This document shows, piece by piece, positions 30,054-38,127 of a stretch of 64,000 nucleotides of DNA. The DNA comes from Candidatus Promineifilum breve (GTDB lineage: Bacteria > Chloroflexota > Anaerolineae > Promineifilales > Promineifilaceae): positions 1,838,726 through 1,902,725 of the forward strand of contig NZ_LN890655.1 in assembly GCF_900066015.1 (NCBI RefSeq), read 5' to 3'. The translations under genes were made by a program, and so were the position numbers. Position 1 is the stretch's first letter, and every line of letters begins with the position of its first letter. Under the pieces are notes generated by a model. It was not told the DNA's origin and ran no database searches. It saw nothing but the letters and a program-made list of their open reading frames with translations.

Positions 30054-30085
30054 AAAGCCAAGGCTCCTCATCACCCTTTCCGTAG

Positions 30086-30120
30086 AAACGGCCGGACTCA
30101 GCTGAGTCCGGCCGTTTTTT
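30086..30120 (+). terminator. Terminator of the glycan-utilisation operon
   Basis: A perfect palindrome, with arms AAACGGCCGGACTCAG (30086-30101) and CTGAGTCCGGCCGTTT, followed by further Ts. The same stem core, GGCCGGACTCA, is reused in the terminator at 37434-37471. Confidence 0.9.
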
Positions 30121-30172
30121 CTATTCCCACCTGATCGACTGTCCCACTATCACACAATCCCGGAGTGCTCCT

Positions 30173-30206
30173 TTGCAACGTTCAACCTCTCTCTTATAAT
30201 GCCATC
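30173..30206 (+). promoter_or_regulatory. Sigma70-type promoter of LAL regulator 2
   Basis: A -35 box TTGCAA (30173-30178), a 16-bp spacer and a perfect -10 TATAAT (30195-30200). Transcription should start about 6-8 bp later, at or next to the GTG start codon at 30207, which predicts a leaderless mRNA. Confidence 0.7.
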
Positions 30207-32921
30207 GTGCCGACATCACTTATCGCCACGAAACTTTATATTCCCCCCTCCCGGACTGAACTTGTCCTACGCCCGCGCCTGACCGAACAACTAGACAGCG
30301 GTCGGCATCACAAATTGACCCTGATCTCGGCCCCGGCCGGCTTTGGTAAAACGACACTGGTCAGCGAATGGGTCGCCGGCGGGCGGCGACCGGTGGCCTG
30401 GTTATCGTTGGCGGAAGAGGAGAGCGACCCGGCCCGCTTCCTGACTTATCTCATCGCCGCCTTGCAGACAATTGCGGGGGAGATTGGAGCGACGGCGCTG
30501 CCCGTGTTGCAGTCGCCACAGCCGTTGCCCATCGAAGCGATTTTGACGAGCCTGATCAATGACATCGCCGCCATCTCCAACGATTTTATTCTGGTGCTGG
30601 ATGACTACCACCTGGTGGATGACGCAGCGGTTGACAAGGCGCTAGGCTTTCTGCTGGAGCATTCGCCGCCCCAACTGCACCTGGCGATTACGACCCGTGA
30701 AGACCCCAATCTACCCCTGACCCGGCTGCGCGTGCGCGATCAATTGACCGAACTACGCGCCGCCGACTTGCGCTTTACGGCGGCCGAGGCGGCCGAATTT
30801 CTCAACCAGGTGATGGGGCTGTCTCTCTCGGCCGACGAGGTTGCCGCCCTCGATAGCCGCACCGAAGGCTGGATTGCCGGTTTGCAGCTGGCCGCGCTGT
30901 CGATGAAGGGCCACCGGGATGTTACCGGATTCATCCAGGCCTTCACCGGCGATCATCGTTATATTGTCGATTATCTCGTCGAGGAAGTGTTGGACAATCA
31001 GCCCGAGGCGCTGCGCCATTTCCTGCTACAGACCTCCATCCTCGACCGCTTGAATGGCCCCCTGTGCGATGCTGTGACGGGGCAGCCGGGGAGCGCGGCC
31101 CAGTTGGCAGCCTTGCAGCGCGGTAACTTCTTCCTGATTCCGCTGGATGACCGGCGACACTGGTATCGCTATCACCATCTTTTTGCCGATGTGTTGCGCG
31201 CCCATTTGATGGCCGAGCAACCCGACCAACTGCCCAGCCTTCACCAGCGCGCCAGCGCCTGGTTCGCCCGGAACGGCTCGCCGCCGGAGGCCATCCACCA
31301 CGCCCTGGCCGCCCAGGATTTCGAGCAAGCGGCGACCCTCATCGAACGCGCGGTACCGGCCACGCGCCGGAACCGGCAGGATGCCATGCTGCGAAGCTGG
31401 TTTCGGGCTTTGCCCGAGGAACTGCTCCGGCGCCGGCCCTTACTCAACGCCCACTACGTCGGCATCTTGCTACAGAGCGGCCAACCGGATGGCGTCGAGG
31501 GCCGCCTGCGGGACGCCGAACGTTGGCTGGCTGAAAACGTTGGAGTGCGCCCGGATTTTGCCGATGAGGAGGATTTTCAACGCCTGCCCAGCCTGATCGC
31601 CATGTACGATGCCGCCATTGCCCTGGTTCGCGGCGATAGCGCCGGCGCGATGGCCCACGCCCGGCGGGTCATTGAACTGGCCCCGGAAGACGACGTTTTC
31701 GTGCGCGGCGCGGCGTCGTCACTCATGGGGCTGGCGGCCTGGACAAGCGGCGACCTGGCGACAGCGTACCGGATGTATGGCGACGGCATGGCTTATTTGC
31801 ACAAGGCCGGCTACATCTCCGACGTGATTGGCGGCTTCGTTTCCCTGTCCGATATTCGGCTGGCGCAAGGTCGCCTGCGCGAGGCGCAAAGCAACTACGA
31901 GCGCGGCTTGCAGTTGGCGACCCAACCCGACCAGCCCCCGCTGCGCGGCGCGGCCGACATGCACGTGGGCCTGAGCGACATCACCCTTGAGCGCAACGAT
32001 CTGAATAGTGCCGCCCAGCACCTCCTGAAAAGCGTGGATCTTGGCGAACTCAATGGACTGCCCAAAAACCCGTATCGTTGGTGCGTGGCCTCGGCGCGAC
32101 TACTGGCCGCCCGGGGCGATATAGACGGCGCGCTGGGCCTCCTCGACGAGGCCGAGCCGCTGTACGAAAGTGATTTCTCGCCCAACGTCCAGCCTATCGC
32201 CGCGATGCGGGCGCGGCTGTGGATCGCGGACGGCCGGTTGGGCGAAGCCCTGGGCTGGGCGCTTGCGCAAGGCATAGCGGCCGGGGATGACCTCAGCTAC
32301 CTGCGGGAATACGACCACATCACCCTGGCCCGGCTCCGGCTGGCCCAGGGCCGGAGCGAGGGTTCGGCCGGCGCGCTGCGTGAGGCGAGCGAATTACTGG
32401 ATCGGCTGCGCCAAGCGGCCGAAGAAGGCGGCCGGCTGGGCAGTGTGGTCGAAATCCTGATCCTGCAAGCGCTGGCCCAGCAAGCACAGGGCGACAGTGC
32501 GGCGGCGCTGTCCCATTTGGAGCGCGCTCTGGCGTTGGCCGAGCCGGAAGGGTACGCGCGCCTCTTCCTGGACGAGGGCGCCGATATGTCCTACCTAATC
32601 GGTGAAGCGGCCGGGCAGGGGATCAGGCCCGCCTACACGGGCCACCTCTTAGCGGCCTTCGCCGCCGAGCATCCGGCCCCGGCCGGAGAAATGGCTCAAC
32701 CCGCTCCCCCGGCCTCATCGTCCCTGATTGAGCCGCTCAGCCCGCGCGAACTGGAAATCCTCCGCCTGTTCCAGACGAATCTTTCCGGCCCTGAGATCGC
32801 TCAGGAACTGGTCATCGCTTTGAGCACGGTTCGCACCCACACGAAGAGCATCTACAGCAAACTCAACGTCAATAGCCGCCGGGCGGCCGTCGGGCGCGCG
32901 GTTGAGCTGGGCTTGATCTAG
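30207..32921 (+). CDS. MalT/LAL-type LuxR transcriptional regulator 2
   Basis: A 904-residue regulator starting at GTG (read MPTSLIATKLYIPPSRTELV, the usual MalT-family beginning). Walker A is APAGFGKTT (42-50), followed by the STAND helical domain, tandem TPR-like repeats to about 830, and a C-terminal LuxR HTH (LSPRELEILRLFQTNLSGPEIAQELVIALSTVRTHTKSIY). The frame is open upstream, but a TATAAT promoter lies inside that extension, which rules it out. It follows the glycan operon terminator, so it is transcribed separately. Unlike LAL regulator 1 it lacks the extra N-terminal module. It may regulate the glycan locus or the genes that follow. Confidence 0.92.
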   Translation: MPTSLIATKLYIPPSRTELVLRPRLTEQLDSGRHHKLTLISAPAGFGKTTLVSEWVAGGRRPVAWLSLAEEESDPARFLTYLIAALQTIAGEIGATALPVLQSPQPLPIEAILTSLINDIAAISNDFILVLDDYHLVDDAAVDKALGFLLEHSPPQLHLAITTREDPNLPLTRLRVRDQLTELRAADLRFTAAEAAEFLNQVMGLSLSADEVAALDSRTEGWIAGLQLAALSMKGHRDVTGFIQAFTGDHRYIVDYLVEEVLDNQPEALRHFLLQTSILDRLNGPLCDAVTGQPGSAAQLAALQRGNFFLIPLDDRRHWYRYHHLFADVLRAHLMAEQPDQLPSLHQRASAWFARNGSPPEAIHHALAAQDFEQAATLIERAVPATRRNRQDAMLRSWFRALPEELLRRRPLLNAHYVGILLQSGQPDGVEGRLRDAERWLAENVGVRPDFADEEDFQRLPSLIAMYDAAIALVRGDSAGAMAHARRVIELAPEDDVFVRGAASSLMGLAAWTSGDLATAYRMYGDGMAYLHKAGYISDVIGGFVSLSDIRLAQGRLREAQSNYERGLQLATQPDQPPLRGAADMHVGLSDITLERNDLNSAAQHLLKSVDLGELNGLPKNPYRWCVASARLLAARGDIDGALGLLDEAEPLYESDFSPNVQPIAAMRARLWIADGRLGEALGWALAQGIAAGDDLSYLREYDHITLARLRLAQGRSEGSAGALREASELLDRLRQAAEEGGRLGSVVEILILQALAQQAQGDSAAALSHLERALALAEPEGYARLFLDEGADMSYLIGEAAGQGIRPAYTGHLLAAFAAEHPAPAGEMAQPAPPASSSLIEPLSPRELEILRLFQTNLSGPEIAQELVIALSTVRTHTKSIYSKLNVNSRRAAVGRAVELGLI

Positions 32922-32934
32922 ACCTGACAGGTCT
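32920..32934. repeat. AGACCTGACAGGTCT palindrome at regulator stop codon
   Basis: The stop codon of LAL regulator 2 (TAG, 32919-32921) overlaps a copy of the palindrome that forms the hairpin at 2638-2671. The rest of the gap to 33085 has short direct repeats (CCCCACATCAAT, CCCCACATGG, CCCCACATTCA) and no gene. Confidence 0.6.
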
Positions 32935-33085
32935 GGCCTGTCCCATAATCCCCACATCAATCCCCACATGGGGGGAAGACATCTCCCCACATTCATTTGT
33001 ATAGTGTCTTCAATCGAACCCCAACAGGCAGCGATGCCGGGTGTTAATCGACACCAAACCACGGTTCAAAAAAGGAGACAGGCAA

Positions 33086-33799
33086 ATGAATATCGTAGGC
33101 AAAACCTCGCTTCAGCAACGCCAAGCGACTCTATCCACAGCGACCCTCATCCGGTTATCGGGCTTGGCCGCCGGGTTGGCCGGGCTGGGCTTTATCGTCG
33201 TGGGGTTATTCCATCCGGTCAACGTGCCCGCGGCGGTCACCACCGCCACCTGGGTCAACGTCCACATCGTTGCCATGGCGATGGCTCTATTGGGCCTGAT
33301 CGGCATGACGGGGCTTTATGCCCGGCAGGCGGAAAAGATCGGTTGGCTGGGTCTGGCCGGCTATGGCTTGTTCAGCCTCTGGCTGGTGCTGGTCGTGGGC
33401 GTCTCTCTGGTGGAAGCCTTTATCTTGCCGGGTCTGGCGACGGAATCGCCGGCGTTTGTGGCCGGTTTTCTGGGCATGTTTAGCGGCGCGGCCAGCGCGA
33501 TTGACCTGGGCGCGATACCGACGCTCTGGAAGCTATCGGGCGCCATGTTTATCCTCGGCCCGCTGCTGTTCGCCATCGCCACGTTCCGCGCCCGTATCCT
33601 GCCGCGCGGGGCGGCTGTATTGCAGGGCGTCGCGGCTTTGTTGGTTCCCCTGGGCGCGCTGCTGCCGCCCGAATACGAACCGCTGGTGATGGTTCCGGTG
33701 GGGCTATCACTGCTATGGCTGGGGTACGCGCTCTTGGCCGAACGTCAGGCGAACGCGCCGGAACGTATGGTCGTCTCCAAACCAGTCAAGGTTGCCTAA
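33086..33799 (+). CDS. Multi-pass membrane protein of unknown function
   Basis: A 237-residue integral membrane protein with about 6-7 hydrophobic segments (from LSGLAAGLAGLGFIVVGLFHP to VMVPVGLSLLWLGYALLAE). ATG at 33086 is chosen because AAGGAG lies 8 bp upstream; the frame starts earlier but without such a site. No catalytic motif is visible. It resembles small DUF-type membrane proteins like its downstream neighbour and may belong to the same group. Confidence 0.75.
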   Translation: MNIVGKTSLQQRQATLSTATLIRLSGLAAGLAGLGFIVVGLFHPVNVPAAVTTATWVNVHIVAMAMALLGLIGMTGLYARQAEKIGWLGLAGYGLFSLWLVLVVGVSLVEAFILPGLATESPAFVAGFLGMFSGAASAIDLGAIPTLWKLSGAMFILGPLLFAIATFRARILPRGAAVLQGVAALLVPLGALLPPEYEPLVMVPVGLSLLWLGYALLAERQANAPERMVVSKPVKVA

Positions 33800-33812
33800 G
33801 ACTTTATGACGT

Positions 33813-33859
33813 GGGCCAGTGGTGGTTCAACTGTCAAGCGGTTGAACCACCACTGGCCC
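33813..33859. repeat. 19-bp perfect inverted repeat
   Basis: Arms GGGCCAGTGGTGGTTCAAC (33813-33831) and its exact reverse complement (33841-33859) are separated by 9 nt, and lie between two membrane-protein genes. There is no T-run, so it is more likely a repeat or mRNA-processing hairpin than a classical terminator. Confidence 0.7.
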
Positions 33860-33894
33860 CTGAGGGTTACGCGGTTTTTTACGAGGAGTTGAAA

Positions 33895-34632
33895 ATGAAA
33901 GCTACTATCTACAGTGATAATCGGAATCGTGACGTGCCTCAGACCACCAGGACGAGGTCTAGAAAAATCGCGCTGGCGGCCGGTGTGCTCTACCTGATCA
34001 CCTTTCTCTCGCTCCCTGCCTTCGCTTTCTACGCACCGGTGCGCGATCCAAACTACCTGGTTGGCCCCGGCCCGGACAATGCCGTCATCGTCGGCGGCAT
34101 CCTGGAGATCATCGTGGCCCTGGCCTGTATCGGCACGGCCGTGGCGCTGTACCCGGTGATTAAGCGGCAGGGCGAGGGCATGGCGTTGGGCTTCGTCGGC
34201 GCGCGGATTCTGGAAGCCGGCACCATCTTCGCCGGGGTGGTCGCCTTCATGACGATGGTGACCTTACGGCAGTCGGGGGTTGGGGCCGAAGCGCTGATCA
34301 CCGGTCGGGCGCTGCTCGCCATGTATGACTGGTTCCACCTGGGGCAGGACCTCATACCGGGCGTAAACGCCGTGCTGTTAGGTTCGCTGCTCTACAAATC
34401 GCGTCTCGTGCCGCGGATTCTGCCCCTGCTGGGGTTGATCGGCGCGCCCCTGCTTGTGGCGAATGTGATTGTGATCATGTTCGGCATCTCCGGGCCGCTG
34501 CGGACGGTAACAACGCTCAGCGTTCTGCCGATTGCCGTGTGGGAGTTTTCACTGGGCGTCTGGCTCGTCGTCAAGGGGTTCAATTCCACGGCGATCACGG
34601 CCGAGTTCGACAACATGGAACCTAGCCGGTAG
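33895..34632 (+). CDS. DUF4386-family membrane protein
   Basis: A 245-residue membrane protein with about six TM segments. Motifs fit DUF4386: RKIALAAGVLYLITFLSLPAF, VGGILEIIVALACIGTAVALYPVIKRQ, and LLAMYDWFHLGQDLIPGVNAVLLGSLLYKSRLVPRILPLLGLIGAPLL. ATG at 33895 has GAGGAG about 8 bp upstream. The family has no established function. It sits in a run of small membrane proteins and an oxidoreductase on the same strand. Confidence 0.82.
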   Translation: MKATIYSDNRNRDVPQTTRTRSRKIALAAGVLYLITFLSLPAFAFYAPVRDPNYLVGPGPDNAVIVGGILEIIVALACIGTAVALYPVIKRQGEGMALGFVGARILEAGTIFAGVVAFMTMVTLRQSGVGAEALITGRALLAMYDWFHLGQDLIPGVNAVLLGSLLYKSRLVPRILPLLGLIGAPLLVANVIVIMFGISGPLRTVTTLSVLPIAVWEFSLGVWLVVKGFNSTAITAEFDNMEPSR

Positions 34633-34710
34633 GCGAGCGCGGAATAGAAAGAATAGGGTACTTGCGAGGGCAGTCTCGCGAACGTCCACCACGAAACAGG
34701 AGAAATAGAA

Positions 34711-35622
34711 ATGAAAGCAATCGTCGCCAACAAATTCGGAACCGCCGACGTCCTTCAACTTCGCGAAGTTGCTAAACCGACGCCCAAAGCCAACGAAATC
34801 CTGGTCAAAGTGGTCGCCACCACCGTCAGCGCCGGGGACATCAGGATGCGCAGCCTGAACGTGCCGCTTGTGTTCTGGCTGCCGGCGCGCCTCACGTTGG
34901 GGTTTACCAAGCCGAAAAACCCCATCTATGGCATGGAACTGGCCGGTGAAGTGGCAGCCGTCGGCGCGGCGGTCACCCGCTTCAGGCTTGGCGACGCGGT
35001 ATTCGCCTCGACCCTGGCCCAGAAGTTCGGGGCCTATGCCGAGTATAAATGTCTGCCCGAAGATGGGCTGGTGTTGACCAAGCCGCACAATATGAGCTAT
35101 GAAGAAGCCGCCGCCGTGCCCATTGGCGGGCCGACGGCGCTGCGCCTGCTGCGCAAGGGCAACATCCAGCGCGGCCAAAAAGTGCTGATCTATGGCGCTT
35201 CCGGCAGCGTGGGCACGTTTGCCGTCCAACTGGCCCGGCACTTGGGGGCGGAAGTGACCGGAGTTTGCAGCACGGCCAATGTGGCGCTGGTGCAATCGCT
35301 GGGCGCAGACCGGGTGATCGATTACACTCAGGCTGATTTCTCAACCAGACTGGAGCGCTATGACGCCATCCTCGATACGGTCGGCAAATTCCCCAAATCG
35401 CTCGTCTCGCCGGCGCTCGCGCCCAACGGACGCTTCGAATCGATTGCCAAGCTCAACACGAAACAGAGCGTGGAAGAGCTAAGCTTTATCAAGGAGTTGA
35501 TCGAGGCGGGCGCGATCAGGGCGGTCATCGACCGGCGCTACCCGCTGGCCCAGGCGACCGAGGCCCACCGTTACGTCGAAGCCGGCCACAAAAAGGGCAA
35601 CGTCATCCTCAACGTGGTTTAG
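34711..35622 (+). CDS. Zinc-independent MDR-family NAD(P)H:quinone oxidoreductase-like protein
   Basis: A 303-residue medium-chain dehydrogenase/reductase, slightly short for the family. The GroES-like N-terminal domain starts MKAIVANKFGTADVLQLREV. The Rossmann domain has the nucleotide-binding motif YGASGSVGTFAVQLARHLGAEVTGVCS. Zinc ligands of alcohol dehydrogenases are absent, pointing to the quinone-oxidoreductase branch. AGGAG precedes the ATG. It would reduce quinones or unsaturated carbonyls with NAD(P)H in the cytoplasm; the natural substrate is not visible. Confidence 0.88.
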   Translation: MKAIVANKFGTADVLQLREVAKPTPKANEILVKVVATTVSAGDIRMRSLNVPLVFWLPARLTLGFTKPKNPIYGMELAGEVAAVGAAVTRFRLGDAVFASTLAQKFGAYAEYKCLPEDGLVLTKPHNMSYEEAAAVPIGGPTALRLLRKGNIQRGQKVLIYGASGSVGTFAVQLARHLGAEVTGVCSTANVALVQSLGADRVIDYTQADFSTRLERYDAILDTVGKFPKSLVSPALAPNGRFESIAKLNTKQSVEELSFIKELIEAGAIRAVIDRRYPLAQATEAHRYVEAGHKKGNVILNVV

Positions 35623-35628
35623 TTATCT

Positions 35629-35689
35629 GATCCGCAGATTACGCAGATTTCTTCTTTCAAATCTGCGTAATCTGCGTAATCTGCGGATC
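35629..35689. repeat. GATCCGCAGATTACGCAGAT-type palindrome
   Basis: The left arm starts at 35629 and the right arm ends at 35689. They are inverted copies, and the right arm has one extra copy of the GCGTAATCT unit. This is one of several dispersed palindromes of the CGCAGATTA/ATCTGTG type in the window. Confidence 0.7.
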
Positions 35690-35716
35690 GATCTTGTTTC
35701 AGGAGCTCTCCTCATC

Positions 35717-36016
35717 ATGGATATTCACAATATGCCGGACGAAGGCAACCGGGGCAATGATCCCAGCCGGCCAACGGTCTATGAAATCAGGATCAGGGGC
35801 CATCTGGGCCAACAGTGGCAAGAGTGGTTCATGGGGCTGACCATCGTTCTGCAAGAGGATGGCAATACGCGCCTGACCGGCGCGGTGGTCGATCAGGCGG
35901 CGCTGCATGGCATCCTCAAGAAAGTGCGCGATCTGGGGATGCCATTACTGGCAGTCACGATCGTTGGTTCAGGGCCTTTGGACGATTCTTTGGGGGCAGG
36001 AACAGAACACGTGTGA
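35717..36016 (+). CDS. Small conserved hypothetical protein (99 aa)
   Basis: A 99-residue soluble protein with a pattern I recognise from short conserved bacterial proteins: VYEIRIRGHLGQQWQEWFMGLTIVLQEDGNTRLTGAVVDQAALHGILKKVRDLGMPLLAV. The core runs from about 21 to 85, and the C-terminal 15 residues look unconserved. No enzymatic motif is seen. Genes of this type are often near oxidoreductases or regulators; function unknown. Confidence 0.72.
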   Translation: MDIHNMPDEGNRGNDPSRPTVYEIRIRGHLGQQWQEWFMGLTIVLQEDGNTRLTGAVVDQAALHGILKKVRDLGMPLLAVTIVGSGPLDDSLGAGTEHV

Positions 36017-36141
36017 AGTGGCCTTTATCGTCATTCAAGATAAGATCAAGATCGTTGCTATCCACAAGTTAGTCAATGAAACCGGACTTAGGAAGAGTAG
36101 TGTTGCGCGCCCAATTGTGGTGACAAAGGAGCAAGATCATC

Positions 36142-36738
36142 ATGCCTGACCAAATCAAATCCAAAGTTGCCAACACAGCCAAAAGCGCCCTGCCCTGGCA
36201 AAAGGGGATCGCCTGGTGGCTGGTCCTGATCGAAGGCATCGTCCTGACCGCCCTCGGCCTATATATGTTCTTCGCCCCGGCTTCGGCCAACACGATCATC
36301 GGTTGGATCATCGCCCTGACGTTGGTCGTCGGCGGAGCGGTCAGCTTGTCCCTCTCGCTCAAAGCGCCCGACAAATCCCCGGCCCGTCAATGGACGATGA
36401 TCCACGGCATCGTTGGCCTGGCCGCCGGCGGCATTGCCATCCTGATCCAACTGCTCAGTGGGCTGTCGCTTCAGTTCGCCCTCACCTTGCTGGGCATCGG
36501 CTGCCTGGCCTTCGGCGGCGTGGGCCTCTACATGCTGCTCAACAAGGAACTCAGCGCGCTGCGGCGGATATCCGTCCTGAGCACCGTCCTTTTCTTGTTG
36601 CTCGGCGGCCTTCTACTTTTACAGGCGCTCGGCGTCGGCACGCTCGCCACCACGTTGCAGATCATCAATATGATCATCCTGATCGGCGGCATTGCCCTGA
36701 TCATCTGGGCGTTCGTCCTGAAGAACGACGCTCGCTAG
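36142..36738 (+). CDS. HdeD-family (DUF308) membrane protein
   Basis: A 198-residue protein with about six TM helices in HdeD-like pairs: WWLVLIEGIVLTALGLYMFFAPASANTIIGWIIAL, then WTMIHGIVGLAAGGIAILIQLLSG, and so on. HdeD proteins in enterobacteria are linked to acid stress; elsewhere the function is unknown. GGAG about 12 bp before the ATG supports the start. It is followed by another membrane protein 38 bp on. Confidence 0.82.
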   Translation: MPDQIKSKVANTAKSALPWQKGIAWWLVLIEGIVLTALGLYMFFAPASANTIIGWIIALTLVVGGAVSLSLSLKAPDKSPARQWTMIHGIVGLAAGGIAILIQLLSGLSLQFALTLLGIGCLAFGGVGLYMLLNKELSALRRISVLSTVLFLLLGGLLLLQALGVGTLATTLQIINMIILIGGIALIIWAFVLKNDAR

Positions 36739-36776
36739 CAAATTCATCAGTTGCGCGAAAAACAGGAGATTCATCA

Positions 36777-37364
36777 ATGGAACATAATCTGATTTGGGGT
36801 CTCGTCGTTCTCATCAGCGGCATCTTCATCGCCTCTTATGGCAACATGCTATTCCGGTTCGTGTTGGCCTTCATCGGCTTCGCCCTCGGCTTCTCCCTCA
36901 TCATGTGGGTGGGCGATGGGCTGGGTCAGGGATTGCAACTCATCGTCGCGCTTGTCGCCGGCGGCATCGTGGCCGGCCTCTTCTACTACCTGGTCAAGTT
37001 CTCGCTCTACATCGCCGGCGGGGTCATGGGGCTGGTGATCATGGCCTCTATCCTGGGCTTGTTCCGGTTGGCCGGCCTGGATTCGGGCATCTTCGGCTGG
37101 ATTCTGGCCGCGGTCGCCGCCGGGCTGGGCGGATTGTTCGGCCATCGCCTGGGCAACATCGTCATCGTCCTGGCCACCAGCTTGGCCGGGGCCTATTTCG
37201 TCGTCCTGGGCCTCAGCGCGCTGTTCATCACCGGCGGGGACACCGAGGATCCATTAGCCCTGTTGGGGACTGCTTTCCCACTGGTGCTCTTCGCCACCAT
37301 CGCCCTGATCAGCTTCCTGGCCCAGCACCAGGTGTTTTCGCTGCGGCAGCGATTCTTGCGCTAG
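36777..37364 (+). CDS. Multi-pass membrane protein, DUF4203-like
   Basis: A 195-residue protein consisting almost wholly of TM helices rich in Gly/Ala (LVVLISGIFIASYGNMLFRFVLAFIGFALGF, through to FATIALISFLAQHQVFSLRQRFLR). The layout resembles DUF4203/TMEM198-type proteins. ATG at 36777 has CAGGAG about 9 bp before it. The same frame is open further upstream, but that part overlaps the HdeD-like gene and is not coding. Function unknown. Confidence 0.78.
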   Translation: MEHNLIWGLVVLISGIFIASYGNMLFRFVLAFIGFALGFSLIMWVGDGLGQGLQLIVALVAGGIVAGLFYYLVKFSLYIAGGVMGLVIMASILGLFRLAGLDSGIFGWILAAVAAGLGGLFGHRLGNIVIVLATSLAGAYFVVLGLSALFITGGDTEDPLALLGTAFPLVLFATIALISFLAQHQVFSLRQRFLR

Positions 37365-37433
37365 GCGCGGACGGGGCCATAGCGGCCCACCAGCCGGGTT
37401 TGGGCGGCCGTCGCCCATAGACCGCCCGTAACG

Positions 37434-37471
37434 AAAAGACGGCCGGACTCAGATGAGTCCGGCCGTCTTTT
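37434..37471. terminator. Terminator between the membrane-protein genes and the mevalonate cluster
   Basis: Arms AAAAGACGGCCGGACTCA (37434-37451) and TGAGTCCGGCCGTCTTTT (37454-37471) form a long perfect stem, with T-runs on one side and A-runs on the other, so it can serve both converging transcripts. The core matches the terminator at 30086-30120. Confidence 0.88.
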
Positions 37472-37497
37472 CTTCTTCTCCGTACCAATCGACAAAG

Positions 37498-37908
37498 CTA
37501 CGGCATGACTGCTTCGGCCATCATCGGCCGGAACTTATAGCCGTAGACGATCATCCCCTCGTCCCCGTCGGCGCGCAGCTTGCGGGTGACCATCTCGACC
37601 GGCATGCCAATCGCCACGTCGCTGAAGTCGACGTCGGTCAATTGGGCCGTCACCAGAGGGCCTTCTTCCAGCTTGATCAAGGCCACCATGTAGGGCGCGT
37701 TGTGCTCGAAGCCCGCCGGCGGATCATAGATGGTGGTGTAGGAGTAGACCTCGCCCAGGCCGGTGAAGGTGTAGAGTTCCTTGGCCGGGGCTTCGCATTC
37801 CAGACAAACGTCGCGCGGCGGGAATAGCTTGACGCCGCAGCTGGGGCAAACCTCGCCCACCAGGGCATACCGTTGTTGATTCAGACGCCAATGACGTGAA
37901 ACTTCCAT
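37498..37908 (-). CDS. DUF35 zinc-ribbon/OB-fold scaffold protein of the HMG-CoA synthase complex
   Basis: A 136-residue DUF35 protein: N-terminal rubredoxin-like zinc ribbon with CPSCGVKLFPPRDVCLEC (two CxxC pairs, about 21-38) and a C-terminal OB fold. In archaea this protein bridges acetoacetyl-CoA thiolase and HMG-CoA synthase and helps pass the intermediate between them. Here it is followed upstream on the same strand by exactly those genes. Its own role is structural, not catalytic. Confidence 0.9.
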   Translation of the reverse strand: MEVSRHWRLNQQRYALVGEVCPSCGVKLFPPRDVCLECEAPAKELYTFTGLGEVYSYTTIYDPPAGFEHNAPYMVALIKLEEGPLVTAQLTDVDFSDVAIGMPVEMVTRKLRADGDEGMIVYGYKFRPMMAEAVMP

Positions 37909-38052
37909 TTGTTTATATCCTCTTCAGCGGCGAGCCGGCTCCCAGGCAATAACGCTTGTTCGGCTCGCCCCTGTTACCATCCTGAATTATCCACGTCCGG
38001 GCTTCCAACTACTGCCAACGCCAGAGGAAATACTGTCAAAAGCTATCAAATG

Positions 38053-38123
38053 GGGGCAGGGGAGCGGGGGGGCAGGGGAGAAAGGGGGATCACCCCTGCT
38101 CCCCTGCCCCCCTGCTCCCCTGC
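38053..38123. repeat. G-rich palindrome downstream of thiolase gene
   Basis: GCAGGGGAGCGGGG-type left arm and CCCCTGCTCCCCTGC-type right arm, ending 4 bp from the thiolase stop codon. It shares its units with 39306-39403, 41959-42025 and the copy in pgeF. Confidence 0.8.
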
Positions 38124-38127
38124 GCTT

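Noticed and set aside
30165-30206. Earlier start for LAL regulator 2
   Set aside because: The extra 14 codons contain the -35 and -10 boxes and are not family-like; GTG at 30207 starts the conserved MPTSLIATKLYIPP-type sequence.
36216-36776. Upstream extension of the DUF4203-like gene
   Set aside because: Overlaps the HdeD-like gene in another frame and has shadow composition; ATG at 36777 has a good ribosome site.
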